From Shewanella glacialipiscicola (GTDB lineage: Bacteria > Pseudomonadota > Gammaproteobacteria > Enterobacterales > Shewanellaceae): 64,000 nt of DNA. Shown here in pieces: positions 18,791 to 28,887 of this stretch. Numbering within the stretch: position 1 is the first letter of the stretch; the number at the start of each line of letters is the position of its first letter. Position numbers and translations under genes: made by a program. A model generated the notes under the pieces. It did no database searches, was not told the origin of the DNA, and saw only the letters and a program-made list of their open reading frames with translations. The stretch lies in contig NZ_JAKILU010000001.1 of the NCBI RefSeq assembly GCF_023283485.1, positions 62,001 to 126,000 of the forward strand, read 5' to 3'.

Positions 18791-18846
18791 TAAGTAACCA
18801 CTAAGCGTTACTTTGCCTAATTGCGTAATAAATGAGGGAAACTTTC

Positions 18847-20760
18847 ATGTCACAACAAGAAACTCATGGTTTTCAAACTGAAGTCAAACAGCTGTTGCAT
18901 CTGATGATCCATTCTTTGTATTCCAACAAAGAAATTTTCTTGCGTGAATTGGTCTCCAACGCCGCCGATGCAGTGGATAAGCTGCGTTATCTTGCGCTGA
19001 CCAATGACGCTCTATACGAAGGTGATGGTGAACTACGAGTTCGTATCAGTGCCGATAAAGAAAAAGGTACTGTTACCATCGAAGATAACGGTGTGGGTAT
19101 GACCCGTGACGGCGTGATTGAGCATTTAGGCACCATTGCAAAATCAGGCACTGCAGATTTCTTTAAAAATTTATCTGGCGAATCTTCAAAGGATTCACAG
19201 TTAATCGGCCAGTTTGGTGTCGGTTTTTATTCAGCCTTTATCGTGGCTAAAAAAGTCACCGTTCGCACTCGCGCTGCCGGTCATAAGGCCGATGAAGCGG
19301 TATTGTGGGAATCAGAAGGTGAGGGTAACTTCACTGTTGAAAACATCACTAAGGCGACTCGTGGTACTGAAATCACTTTGCACTTACGTGATGAAGAAAA
19401 AGAGTTTGCTGATGATTGGCGCCTGCGTTCAATCATTACTAAATACTCAGATCATATCTCTGTACCAGTTGAAATGTGGCAAGAAGGCACGCCAGAGAGT
19501 GATGGTGCTGATGGCGAAAAAATTCCAGCAACTGAAGATTCTTGGAAAGTCATGAACAAGGCTACAGCTTTGTGGATGCGTAATAAAGCCGACATCAGTG
19601 ATGAAGAGTATCAAGAGTTTTACAAGCACATTTCCCACGATTACACCGATGCGCTGATGTGGAGCCACAATCGTGTAGAAGGTAAGCAAGAATACACCAG
19701 CTTATTGTATATTCCCGCTAAAGCGCCTTGGGATATGTGGAATCGCGATCGTAAACACGGCCTAAAATTGTTTGTACAGCGCGTATTCATTATGGATGAC
19801 GCCGAGCAATTTATGCCATCTTACCTGCGTTTTGTGCAGGGTTTGATTGACTCAAATGATTTGCCGTTGAACGTATCCCGCGAAATTCTGCAGGATAACC
19901 ACGTAACTAAAGCAATGCGTACTGGTATCACTAAACGTGTGCTTGGCATGCTGGAAAAACTGGCAAAAGACGATGCAGAAAAATATCAACAGTTCTGGGC
20001 TGAATTCGGCCAAGTACTAAAAGAAGGCCCTGCGGAAGATTTCGCAAACCGTGAACGTATTGCTGGCTTATTACGTTTTGCTTCGACTCATACTGGCAGC
20101 GCTGCACCGACAGTGTCACTTGATGACTACATCAGCCGCATGAAAGAAGGGCAAACTAAGATTTATTACATTGTGGCCGACAGCCATGAAGCTGCGGCAA
20201 ACAGCCCACATTTAGAGTTGCTACGCAAAAAAGATATCGAAGTTTTACTGATGTCAGAACGTATCGACGAGTGGCTAATTAATCACTTAGCTGAGTACAA
20301 AGATAAACAACTGCACTCAGTAACCCGTGGTGATTTAGAGCTAGGTGAGCTGGAAGATGCATCTGAGAAAGAAGCGCAAGAAAAGCTTGAGCAAGAATCA
20401 GTAGCCTTAATTGAACGCATTAAAGCGGCGTTAGGCTCGACAGTTGCTGATGTGAAAGTGACGTCACGCTTAACGGATACTCCTGCTTGTGTGGTGGCGG
20501 GTGACGGCGAAATGTCGACGCAAATGATCAAGCTGATGCAAGCTGCAGGTCAGAGCGTACCAGAAGTGAAGCCAACGTTTGAGATCAACCCAGCGCATCC
20601 ATTAGTGTCGCGCCTAAATGATCTTCAAGATGAGGCGGCCTTCACCGATTGGTCAAATCTGTTGCTGCAACAGGCGCAATTGTCTGAAAAAGGTAGCCTA
20701 GTAGATCCATCGGCCTTTATTAAGCTGATGAACCAAATGTTACTGGCTAACATGAAGTAA
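18847..20760 (+). CDS. htpG: Chaperone protein HtpG (Hsp90)
   Basis: Cytosolic Hsp90 ATPase chaperone, 637 residues. The GHKL ATPase domain is at the N-terminus: [17 protein letters not shown], the DNGVGMT loop, and [11 protein letters not shown]. It is followed by the middle domain ([14 protein letters not shown] [17 protein letters not shown]) and the C-terminal dimerisation domain. The start is the ATG at 18847 ([17 protein letters not shown]) behind GAGGGAA; five upstream codons are not conserved. A sigma-32 promoter precedes it, so heat induction is expected. Confidence 0.97.
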   Translation: MSQQETHGFQTEVKQLLHLMIHSLYSNKEIFLRELVSNAADAVDKLRYLALTNDALYEGDGELRVRISADKEKGTVTIEDNGVGMTRDGVIEHLGTIAKSGTADFFKNLSGESSKDSQLIGQFGVGFYSAFIVAKKVTVRTRAAGHKADEAVLWESEGEGNFTVENITKATRGTEITLHLRDEEKEFADDWRLRSIITKYSDHISVPVEMWQEGTPESDGADGEKIPATEDSWKVMNKATALWMRNKADISDEEYQEFYKHISHDYTDALMWSHNRVEGKQEYTSLLYIPAKAPWDMWNRDRKHGLKLFVQRVFIMDDAEQFMPSYLRFVQGLIDSNDLPLNVSREILQDNHVTKAMRTGITKRVLGMLEKLAKDDAEKYQQFWAEFGQVLKEGPAEDFANRERIAGLLRFASTHTGSAAPTVSLDDYISRMKEGQTKIYYIVADSHEAAANSPHLELLRKKDIEVLLMSERIDEWLINHLAEYKDKQLHSVTRGDLELGELEDASEKEAQEKLEQESVALIERIKAALGSTVADVKVTSRLTDTPACVVAGDGEMSTQMIKLMQAAGQSVPEVKPTFEINPAHPLVSRLNDLQDEAAFTDWSNLLLQQAQLSEKGSLVDPSAFIKLMNQMLLANMK

Positions 20761-20763
20761 ATA

Positions 20764-20804
20764 AATATCGGGGCCTTCTTTTAGAATGGCCCCGATATTG
20801 TTTT
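20764..20804 (+). terminator. htpG terminator
   Basis: AATATCGGGGCC/GGCCCCGATATT, a perfect 12-bp stem followed by GTTTT, immediately downstream of htpG. Confidence 0.9.
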
Positions 20805-20888
20805 AATGGCAGTAAGATGTAATTAAGAGTCTAGCCTGTCATAAATACGTTTGTGTATGATAAAGGCCTTAAGCACTAAGGGAATACT

Positions 20889-21752
20889 ATGGATCATATC
20901 CTCAGCCTGACTAAAGACAACATTCAGCAAGTGGTTGATGCCTCGATGCAACAAATCGTGGTGTTAGCATTTTGGGCGCAGCCGCAAGAAGATAGCGTGG
21001 CTATGCTACGCACCTTAGAGCAAATCGCCACGCAAAATGCAGGTCGATTTGTGCTGGCAAAAGTCGACTGTGAAGCTGAATTAGAAATCGCCAATTACTT
21101 TCGCATCCAGAGCTTGCCTACCACATTAGTATTGGATAAAGGTCAACCTATTGATGGCTTTGCGGGGGTACAAGATAGCGCGCAAGTGATGGCAATGCTC
21201 GATAAACATTTGCCGCCCATGTGGCAGTTACAATTGGCCCAAGCTAAAGAGTTACTCGCTTTGAGCCAAGTCAGTGCAGAGGATCTTGCTACCGCCACCG
21301 TATTGTTAAAAGAAGCTCATTTGGGTTCAAATCAAGCGGGTGAAGTGAGCTTAGTGCTTGCTGATATATATTTAATGCAGGGCGAATTGGTGTTAGCGCA
21401 AACCATGCTTGAAAAAGTAGGGTTAGCCGACCAAGACGGTTATTACCAGAGTTTGAAAGCTAAACTGGCGCTTGCCTTAGATGCGGCAGACACCCCAGAA
21501 ATTCGTGATTTACAGCAGAGATTCGAGCAAAATCCAACTAATTTAGTGTTATTACTCGAACTGAGTAAAGCATTGCATAGTGCTCACCGTGAAGATGAAG
21601 CATTAGCAATGCTATTTTCTGTGCTCAGTAAAGATTTAGATGCTGAAAATGGCGCAGTAAAACAAGTGTTTATGGAAATATTAACCGCACTTGGGCAAGG
21701 TAATCCTATTGCAAGTCAATACCGACGTAAGCTTTATACCTTGCTCTATTAA
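20889..21752 (+). CDS. cnoX: Thioredoxin-fold/TPR co-chaperone CnoX (YbbN)
   Basis: A 287-residue protein equal in length and layout to E. coli CnoX/YbbN: a thioredoxin-fold domain (about residues 1-110, with SLPTTLVLDKGQPIDGF) followed by tetratricopeptide repeats and the conserved tail SQYRRKLYTLLY. CnoX protects substrates from over-oxidation and passes them to GroEL or DnaK. The thioredoxin active site is fully degenerate: at the CxxC position the sequence is WAQPQEDS, without either cysteine (E. coli retains one). It therefore cannot be a redox thioredoxin. It lies between htpG and adk, so it sits among chaperone-linked genes. Confidence 0.9.
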   Translation: MDHILSLTKDNIQQVVDASMQQIVVLAFWAQPQEDSVAMLRTLEQIATQNAGRFVLAKVDCEAELEIANYFRIQSLPTTLVLDKGQPIDGFAGVQDSAQVMAMLDKHLPPMWQLQLAQAKELLALSQVSAEDLATATVLLKEAHLGSNQAGEVSLVLADIYLMQGELVLAQTMLEKVGLADQDGYYQSLKAKLALALDAADTPEIRDLQQRFEQNPTNLVLLLELSKALHSAHREDEALAMLFSVLSKDLDAENGAVKQVFMEILTALGQGNPIASQYRRKLYTLLY

Positions 21753-21859
21753 TGATAAAAATAGCGGTGAAAGTCGCATCTATTTGCGCTTTCTGAGGCT
21801 AAAGTCGAAGCTAAAACCCTTCTCAATAGCGGTTAGATGTGCGAATATCGCTGTCCTAA

Positions 21860-22537
<678 letters not shown>

Positions 22538-22575
22538 CCTAAAAAGGTTAATTTACGAGAACCAGTTCTCATATT

Positions 22576-22605
22576 AAAAAAAGCCTGCCAATGCAGGCTT
22601 TTTTT
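22576..22605 (+). terminator. adk terminator
   Basis: AAAAAAAGCCTGC/GCAGGCTTTTTTT stem with a CAAT loop, 38 bases after adk. Confidence 0.95.
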
Positions 22606-22646
22606 ATGCGCATCTCAATGTTAGCCTCCAGTTAACTTTACTGACG

Positions 22647-23651
22647 ATGAGCCTAACGTTGAATCCTTCTCCTGCTTTTGGTGTGTTATTGGTAAACCTT
22701 GGCACACCTGATGAACCGAGCCCTAAAGCTGTTAAACGATTTTTAAGGCAGTTTTTAAGCGATCCGCGTGTCGTTGATTTATCACCGTGGATTTGGAAAC
22801 CGCTACTGAACGGCATTATCCTTAACACTCGCCCCGCTAAAGTCGCGAAACTCTATCAAAGCGTGTGGACGTCAGAGGGTTCGCCCTTGATGGTGATTAG
22901 TGAGCGTCAAGCACAAAAACTCACCGTGGACTTAAGTGCAACCTTTAACCAGACTATTCCTGTTGAGCTCGGTATGAGTTATGGTAATCCCTCCATCGAT
23001 ACCGGATTTGAGCGCTTAAAGGCCCAAGGGGCTGAGCGCATCATAGTGCTGCCTTTGTATCCCCAATATTCTTGTTCGACGGTGGCAAGTGTGTTCGATG
23101 CCGTCGCAAGTTATCTTAAAACCGTACGCGATATACCGCTAATTCGCTTTAATAAAGATTATTTTGACCACAGCGCTTATATAGCTGCACTGGCTCACAG
23201 CGTGACGCGTCATTGGAAAACCCATGGTCAAGCCGATAAGTTATTGTTGTCGTTTCATGGTATTCCGCAGCGGTATGTCAAAGAGGGCGATCCTTACCGC
23301 GAGCAGTGTTTTACTACCGCAAAACTATTAGCACAAAAACTTGCACTGCATGAGTCGCAATGGCAAGTGTGTTTTCAGTCGCGCTTTGGCCGCGAGCAAT
23401 GGCTCACTCCCTATGCTGATCAGTTACTGGCTGAGTTACCTGCCCAAGGGGTAAAAAGTGTTGATGTGATTTGTCCTGCTTTTGCTACCGATTGCCTCGA
23501 AACCTTAGAGGAAATCTCCATCGGCGCTAAAGAAACCTTTTTAGCTGCAGGTGGCAGCGACTACCGGTTTATTCCTTGTTTGAACGATGATGAGTTACAC
23601 ATTGAATTACTACGGCAATTAATCCAAGAACAAGCTCTCTCTTGGGTATAA
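22647..23651 (+). CDS. hemH: Ferrochelatase
   Basis: Inserts Fe2+ into protoporphyrin IX, the last step of haem synthesis. It has 334 residues. Conserved features include GVLLVNLGTPDEPSP at the N-terminus, LSFHGIPQRYVKEGDPY with the catalytic histidine, QSRFGREQWL, and CPAFATDCLETLEEI with the metal-site glutamate. No convincing ribosome-binding site is seen before the chosen ATG, but the N-terminus aligns with homologues. It is flanked by terminators, so it is probably expressed alone. Confidence 0.96.
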   Translation: MSLTLNPSPAFGVLLVNLGTPDEPSPKAVKRFLRQFLSDPRVVDLSPWIWKPLLNGIILNTRPAKVAKLYQSVWTSEGSPLMVISERQAQKLTVDLSATFNQTIPVELGMSYGNPSIDTGFERLKAQGAERIIVLPLYPQYSCSTVASVFDAVASYLKTVRDIPLIRFNKDYFDHSAYIAALAHSVTRHWKTHGQADKLLLSFHGIPQRYVKEGDPYREQCFTTAKLLAQKLALHESQWQVCFQSRFGREQWLTPYADQLLAELPAQGVKSVDVICPAFATDCLETLEEISIGAKETFLAAGGSDYRFIPCLNDDELHIELLRQLIQEQALSWV

Positions 23652-23688
23652 TGGCACTGGCTTCAAGCTGATTTTGTGGTAGAATTTG

Positions 23689-23719
23689 CGCCCTTCCGGC
23701 TAAAGGGTGGTTTTTTTGT
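23689..23719 (+). terminator. hemH terminator
   Basis: CGCCCTT pairs with AAGGGTG (one G-T pair) across a short loop and is followed by a seven-T run. Confidence 0.75.
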
Positions 23720-23814
23720 CTCGCTAGCCTAGACTCAATATTTTTAGGATGCTGGGTGGTCTTATCGCCGCGCCAGACGCCAATTAGCATGGATGCCAGG
23801 AAAAGAGAACCACT

Positions 23815-25119
23815 ATGAAATTTCCCGGTCAGCGTAAATCAAAACATTATTTCCCGGTTAAAACCAGAGATCCGCTGCTTGAGCAGCTGACTCAACAGCC
23901 TCAGCCGTTTGCGACCTATATCAGCGGTATTGATCAAACCTTAGTGGATATCGAAGCAAAAGTAGAAGATGAGTTGCTCAGCCGCTATGGCTTGCCCAAA
24001 GGTAACTCGACCCTGATTAATGATGAACAAGCCCACAGACTCTACACAGAGTTAAAAATTCATGGCTTGATTAGCGATGAGTTTGCTGGTGGCACTATCG
24101 GTAACACAGTACACAATTATTCTATTCTGGCTGATGACCGTTCTGTATTGTTCGGGGTGATGAGCCAGAATATCGAAGTAGGCAGCTATGCTTACCGCTA
24201 TTTATGCAATACCTCTTCTAAAGTTGATCTTAACTATCTACAGCCTGTCGATGGCCCTATTGGCCGCTGTTTTACGCTGATTTCTGATTGTGGTGAGCGC
24301 ACGTTTGCCATTAGCAAAGGCGCGATGGATAAACTGACGCCAGAATTTATCGATAAAGACGTAATACAAGGCAGTTCAGCCTTAGTGTTGACCGCGTACT
24401 TGATGCGCGCTAGCGGTGGTGATCGTATTACCGATGCAGCCATGTGCGCTATTGAATATGCTAAAGCTGCGGAAGTGCCAGTAGTGCTGACATTAGGCAC
24501 CCGATTTTTGATTGAAGAAGACCCACAATGGTGGCAAAACTTTATCAAAGAACATGTCACTATTTTGGCGATGAATGAGGACGAAGGTGAGGCATTAACC
24601 GGTTCTCGCGACCCTCTGCTTGCCAGTGAAAAAGCCTTAGAATGGTGTGACATGGTATTAACCACCGCTGGTCCTATCGGACTTTATACCGCAGGTTATA
24701 CTGAAGACTCCGAGAAGCGCGAAACCACCCACACCTTATTACCTGGTGCTATCCCCGAATTTAATCGTTATGAATTTTCTCGGCCTAAATTGAAGGTTGA
24801 CTGTGAAACACCGATTAAAGTGTTTGCACACATTTCACCTTACATGGGCGGCCCTGAAAAAATTGGTAACACCAATGGGGCCGGTGATGGCGCATTATCG
24901 GCGTTATTGCATGACCTTGCTGCTAATACGTTTCATAAAACTAACGTACCAGGCTCGAGTAAACATAAGCGTGATGGCCTGTGTTACTCGTCGTTCTCTC
25001 AAGTGTGTAAGTACGCCAATCGTGTGGCTTATGAAGTGCTAGCCCAGCATAGTCCACGTTTATCCCGTGGCTTACCTGAGCGCGAAGACAGCCTAGAAGA
25101 ATCCTATTGGGGTAGGTAA
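23815..25119 (+). CDS. gsk: Inosine-guanosine kinase
   Basis: Ribokinase-family (PfkB) purine nucleoside kinase salvaging inosine and guanosine. It has 434 residues and is collinear with E. coli Gsk from the N-terminus (KFPGQRKSKHYFPV) to the C-terminus (LPEREDSLEESYWGR). The PfkB signature with the catalytic base is TNGAGDGALSALL. GGAAAAGAG precedes the ATG. It lies downstream of hemH, the classic neighbourhood. Confidence 0.96.
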   Translation: MKFPGQRKSKHYFPVKTRDPLLEQLTQQPQPFATYISGIDQTLVDIEAKVEDELLSRYGLPKGNSTLINDEQAHRLYTELKIHGLISDEFAGGTIGNTVHNYSILADDRSVLFGVMSQNIEVGSYAYRYLCNTSSKVDLNYLQPVDGPIGRCFTLISDCGERTFAISKGAMDKLTPEFIDKDVIQGSSALVLTAYLMRASGGDRITDAAMCAIEYAKAAEVPVVLTLGTRFLIEEDPQWWQNFIKEHVTILAMNEDEGEALTGSRDPLLASEKALEWCDMVLTTAGPIGLYTAGYTEDSEKRETTHTLLPGAIPEFNRYEFSRPKLKVDCETPIKVFAHISPYMGGPEKIGNTNGAGDGALSALLHDLAANTFHKTNVPGSSKHKRDGLCYSSFSQVCKYANRVAYEVLAQHSPRLSRGLPEREDSLEESYWGR

Positions 25120-25153
25120 CTATCTATCGGTTTTAGTTATTTATTGATTATTA

Positions 25154-25195
25154 AATAGGGCAATAACGGCGCACCGTTGTTGCCCTTATTTTTAT
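25154..25195 (+). terminator. gsk terminator
   Basis: Long hairpin AATAGGGCAAtAACGG / CCGTTgTTGCCCTTATT followed by TTT, 35 bases after gsk. Confidence 0.88.
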
Positions 25196-25305
25196 CGATG
25201 AAGTTATCATCAAGCGGATAATCGATAATTTTAGCTACAGGCGGTTACGAATAAATGTTAACGTAAGTGAGTCCTGATACAGCGATTATTAAGGTGGAAT
25301 TTTCG

Positions 25306-26136
25306 GTGAAAGCGCAAATCTTAAGAGAAATGAAAGTGCTCTCGGCTATAGAGCCAGAGTTTGAAGTACAACGTCGTGTCGCATTTATTAAAACCAAACT
25401 AAAAGAAGCACGCAGCAAGACGTTGGTATTAGGCATCAGTGGTGGTGTTGATTCTTCTGCTGCTGGGCGATTGTGTCAATTAGCGGTAGATAGCTTGAAC
25501 CATGAGGATAGCCAAGGGGGATACCAATTTATTGCGGTACGTTTACCCTATCAAATTCAGCAAGATGAGCATGAAGCGCAACTTGCTTGCCAGTTTATTC
25601 AACCCTCTAAGTTAGTTACAGTTAATATACAGCAAGGCGTTGATGGTATACATAGCGCAACGATTGCCGCGTTAGCTGAGGCAGGCTTGCCACAGCCAGA
25701 TACGGCCAAAGTTGATTTTGTTAAAGGTAACGCTAAAGCACGTATGCGAATGATTGCCCAGTATGAACTCGCTGGTTTGGTTGGCGGGCTGGTGGTGGGC
25801 ACTGATCACAGCGCCGAAAACATCACTGGCTTTTATACGAAGTGGGGTGATGGCGCTTGTGATTTAGCGCCTTTATTTGGCTTGAATAAACGCCAAGTTC
25901 GTAAACTTACCGCCTATCTTGGGGCGGATGACATCTTAGTAAATAAAGCGCCTACTGCGGATTTAGAAGACAATAAACCGTTACTAGAGGACGAAGTTGC
26001 ACTGGGGTTAACCTATGCACAAATCGATGATTTCCTTGAAGGCAAAGATGTCGGTAAAGCGGTCGAGGATAAGTTAATCGGTATTTATAAGGCAACACAG
26101 CATAAACGCCGACCTATCCCCACCATTTACGATTAA
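25306..26136 (+). CDS. nadE: NH3-dependent NAD+ synthetase
   Basis: Amidates deamido-NAD to NAD in the final step of biosynthesis. It has 276 residues, the short ammonia-dependent form without an N-terminal glutaminase domain. The PP-loop ATP pyrophosphatase motif is [36 protein letters not shown] and the NKAPTADLE region follow. I chose the GTG at 25306 ([12 protein letters not shown]) because AAGGTGG lies 8 bases upstream; an ATG-initiated reading 13 codons longer has no ribosome-binding site. Confidence 0.95.
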   Translation: MKAQILREMKVLSAIEPEFEVQRRVAFIKTKLKEARSKTLVLGISGGVDSSAAGRLCQLAVDSLNHEDSQGGYQFIAVRLPYQIQQDEHEAQLACQFIQPSKLVTVNIQQGVDGIHSATIAALAEAGLPQPDTAKVDFVKGNAKARMRMIAQYELAGLVGGLVVGTDHSAENITGFYTKWGDGACDLAPLFGLNKRQVRKLTAYLGADDILVNKAPTADLEDNKPLLEDEVALGLTYAQIDDFLEGKDVGKAVEDKLIGIYKATQHKRRPIPTIYD

Positions 26137-26231
26137 TATTTTGCTGTCACTCAATCAGCACTCGTTTGAATTTTTCGCGAGGGCTTTTTATTGACTGAAA
26201 TTTCATGCTGTGGATGCGCTAGCATAGTCGA

Positions 26232-26720
26232 TTATAGTGTCATTATTTGCTGGCGAGTGAGTTCAATGAGCTGATTCGGGTATTGGCGATAATCAAGATA
26301 GGGCGTGAATAGGCAATACTGTGCAGGGTGTGTCGGGAGCTTAATGAAGGTAATTGATTTATTTTGTATTGATAGCAGCTGTACAGCGTTGGTGTAATCG
26401 GTTGTCGCTAAAGAGAGCCCTAAACGATGGGCGGCCATTTGTCCCGCAACAATATGAATCTTAGCGCTTGCAATCAACTCTGTGCCGCCGATGCAGATCA
26501 TCTCATTATGTTTTAGTAATGTTTGGTCGCGGTAATGACGCCAATCACCCTCAGTTAGGCTAATTTTTGCCATAATAGTGAATATTTTACGCCAATGATT
26601 ACCGTTGAGGGCGATTAGCGCCGCGATAGCTTCTACTTGACTGTAATGCCAAGCGTCAGGTATCAGTGGTGGGGTAGGCAAATAGTAGGCGAATTGGCTT
26701 TGCGGATGACCGATTATCAT
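26232..26720 (-). CDS. Conserved hypothetical protein, 162 residues
   Basis: A soluble-looking protein that I do not recognise. It contains no signal peptide, membrane segment or obvious catalytic motif. Notable stretches are WHYSQVEAIAALIALNG, CIGGTELIASAKIHIVAGQ and a C-terminal tyrosine/proline-rich part (TPYLDYRQYPNQLIELTRQQ). The coding frame is convincing in length and composition, and it is an isolated minus-strand gene between nadE and a plus-strand hydrolase. No function is proposed. Confidence 0.7.
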   Translation of the reverse strand: MIIGHPQSQFAYYLPTPPLIPDAWHYSQVEAIAALIALNGNHWRKIFTIMAKISLTEGDWRHYRDQTLLKHNEMICIGGTELIASAKIHIVAGQMAAHRLGLSLATTDYTNAVQLLSIQNKSITFIKLPTHPAQYCLFTPYLDYRQYPNQLIELTRQQIMTL

Positions 26721-26891
26721 GTTGTTTTAATTATCTAATCCAAATGAAGGGGAAACCTATGTTAACCTTATTTTTTGTAATGTGTTGAGCCGGTTGATAA
26801 CAGTTTTATGTATTGTGGTAAATGTTTTGAAAGTTCTCTTTATCTAACCGTTTTATCGAATGACTCATTTTATTCTATTTGAAGGACCGCT

Positions 26892-28370
26892 ATGAAGGCC
26901 ATCATCATAGGCTCGACAAAACACGTATTTTTAGCCGCGGTGTACGCGAGTATTGGCATAGTGTTGGCGTTACTCGTAACAGGCGTTTATTTTCTTAATG
27001 CGCGCCCTGAACTGTCTCTTTGGCACACCGTTGAGCTAAAAAATGAGTTTCATTATGATACTCAACTGACCCACTTTAGTGAGTATTTAGCATTAGAAGA
27101 GCAATTATTCGCCGAAGTTGAGCGCAAAGTGGTACAAAAAATTCCGGTTAGTGAATTTTCTCCTGTGAATCGCTACGTTAAGCATAGTTTGTCAGACCCT
27201 GCTCATTGGTCACAAAATTGGAATCGTAGTTTTGAATGGCCTGTGGCAAATGCAGAATTTGGAGTATTACTGCTCCACGGTATGTCCGATTCGCCTTATG
27301 CCTTATCCAATGTGGCGGCGCATTTTAAGGGTAAAGCTCACGTACTAGGGCTAAGATTACCAGGGCATGGCACTATTCCTAGCGGATTAACTGAACTGTA
27401 TTGGCAGGATCTTGCTGCCGCGGTGGATTTAGCCACCGCGCATATGCGCCAAGCACTTAAAGGTAAACCGCTATTTGTTGTCGGCTTTTCGACGGGCGCT
27501 GCTGTAGCGCTTAATCATGAATTAGAGCGTGTCCGCCAAGATAAAGCCGCAGATTATACTGGGATGATTTTTATCTCTCCTGCGATAGGCCTCGCACCGA
27601 TAGCCGCGGTTGCCCGCTGGCAAAGCTGGATAGGCCGATTGCTGGAGCTGGATAAATTACAATGGAACAGTCTTCAAGTTGAATACGATCCCTTCAAATA
27701 TAACTCTTTTGCGGTTAATGCTGGGGATGTGGTGTATCAATTGGCGCTGCGTAATCAAGGGATGTTAGCAGAACTAACTGCGGCGCAACGCATGCAAATT
27801 CCATCGATACTGACGTTTCAGTCTGTCGTTGATGCCACCGTGTCCTCCTTGGCAGTGGTTGATAATCTTTATCAGTTGTTGCCAGATAAAGGTCATGAAC
27901 TGGTGCTGTTTGATATGAATCGACTCGATATTAATGTCAAACTGATCAGCAATGATCCTCTGACTTTTTTGCAGCATAGCATCAACAGTGAGCAGCTACA
28001 TTATCGTGGCACCGTGGTTGAAAATGTCAGCCATGACTCCACACAAGTACAAGCGCGCGGCTTTGGTCTAAACCAACAAGGTGAATGGCTTACGCAAAAT
28101 AATAAACAAGTCCAAACACTCGATTTGTTTTGGCCTGCGGGCGTGTACTCTTTGTCCCATGTGGCACTGCCATTTGGTATAGAAGATGGTCTCTATGGCG
28201 CTGTTATCAAATCAGATCATCGTCGAATTCAAATCGGCGCGGCCGCTTCGCGTGGAGAGCGAGGGTTATATAGTGTGCCAGCATCTGAAATGTTGCGACA
28301 AAAATGGAACCCTTTCTTCCCCTATTTGCTAGAACGGGTTGATGAATATCGGCTCGCTCAGATGCAGTAG
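26892..28370 (+). CDS. Membrane-anchored alpha/beta hydrolase
   Basis: A 492-residue protein with an N-terminal membrane segment (about residues 12-34, VFLAAVYASIGIVLALLVTG), then an alpha/beta-hydrolase fold. The oxyanion-side motif is LLLHGMSDSPY (about 126-136), LRLPGHG follows, the nucleophile is Ser200 in VGFSTGAA, and a plausible catalytic histidine is in VENVSHDS. This resembles carboxylesterases or lysophospholipases, but the long C-terminal extension (about 130 residues) is not assigned. GAAGGA precedes the ATG. It probably faces the periplasm; the substrate is unknown. Confidence 0.8.
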   Translation: MKAIIIGSTKHVFLAAVYASIGIVLALLVTGVYFLNARPELSLWHTVELKNEFHYDTQLTHFSEYLALEEQLFAEVERKVVQKIPVSEFSPVNRYVKHSLSDPAHWSQNWNRSFEWPVANAEFGVLLLHGMSDSPYALSNVAAHFKGKAHVLGLRLPGHGTIPSGLTELYWQDLAAAVDLATAHMRQALKGKPLFVVGFSTGAAVALNHELERVRQDKAADYTGMIFISPAIGLAPIAAVARWQSWIGRLLELDKLQWNSLQVEYDPFKYNSFAVNAGDVVYQLALRNQGMLAELTAAQRMQIPSILTFQSVVDATVSSLAVVDNLYQLLPDKGHELVLFDMNRLDINVKLISNDPLTFLQHSINSEQLHYRGTVVENVSHDSTQVQARGFGLNQQGEWLTQNNKQVQTLDLFWPAGVYSLSHVALPFGIEDGLYGAVIKSDHRRIQIGAAASRGERGLYSVPASEMLRQKWNPFFPYLLERVDEYRLAQMQ

Positions 28371-28613
28371 CTTATTTTACTCCCCATATTGAATAAATAT
28401 TTATCACACAGGCCAGAAACTAAGCAGTTAATCAAAGAGATGTCATGAATCTCTTGCGCAGTTGCAAGGCAATTGCTACAGTTCTGGTTCACTTAAGGTT
28501 AACCCCACAAATAGTATCTTAAGTGACAAGTGATAGAGATTAATTTAGCGATAAAACATGCTAAGTTACAGCAAGTTAAATATTAGCTGCTATCTCAATG
28601 CACTTAACAATTT
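28371..28613 (+). other. Leader region of tRNA-Pro with CTTAAG dyad
   Basis: No coding signal. It holds an inverted repeat, TCACTTAAG at 28489-28497 and CTTAAGTGA at 28518-28526. Part of it (CTTAAGTGACA) recurs upstream of the resolvase at 32973. A promoter for the tRNA must lie here, but I cannot place it convincingly. Confidence 0.4.
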
Positions 28614-28690
28614 CGGTATGTAGCGCAGCCCGGTAGCGCACTGTCATGGGGTGTCAGGGGTCGGAGGTTCGAATCCTCTCATACCGACCA
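28614..28690 (+). tRNA. tRNA-Pro (anticodon GGG)
   Basis: A 77-base tRNA with the 3' CCA encoded. The acceptor stem CGGTATG/CATACCG is perfect, the D-arm is GCGC...GCGC, and the T-arm is GGAGGTTCGAATCCTC-like. The anticodon loop ATGGGGT gives GGG. A U-U mismatch in the anticodon stem is also present in the E. coli GGG proline tRNA, supporting the identity. The 3' 45 bases of the gene form the left attachment site of the adjacent element, and the gene remains intact. Confidence 0.95.
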
Positions 28691-28695
28691 AATTC
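28646..28695 (+). repeat. attL: left 50-bp direct repeat in tRNA-Pro
   Basis: Runs from the anticodon loop through the CCA end and 5 bases beyond. It is identical over all 50 bases to 33938-33987. Integration in the 3' half of a tRNA gene, which keeps the gene whole, is standard for tyrosine integrases. Confidence 0.93.
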
Positions 28696-28700
28696 ATAAG

Positions 28701-28729
28701 AACCAGCTTAATTGCTGGTTTTTTTATGC
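28701..28729 (+). terminator. Element-encoded terminator for tRNA-Pro
   Basis: AACCAGC/GCTGGTT stem with a T7 run, 10 bases after the tRNA and inside the element. It would replace the chromosomal terminator displaced to 34041-34084. Confidence 0.8.
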
Positions 28730-28887
28730 CTGACGATGCCAGCAAGAGGCAAGCTCTTGAATCGCAAAACATAAAGTTTTGCTCCTGCACTACCGGGCTG
28801 CGGTAGAACTCACTGAAACATCCTCATCACTCGCTGAAATAAACTGCTTCTCCACTGTCACTTTGGCAGACTCAAAAGGAACAGTGC

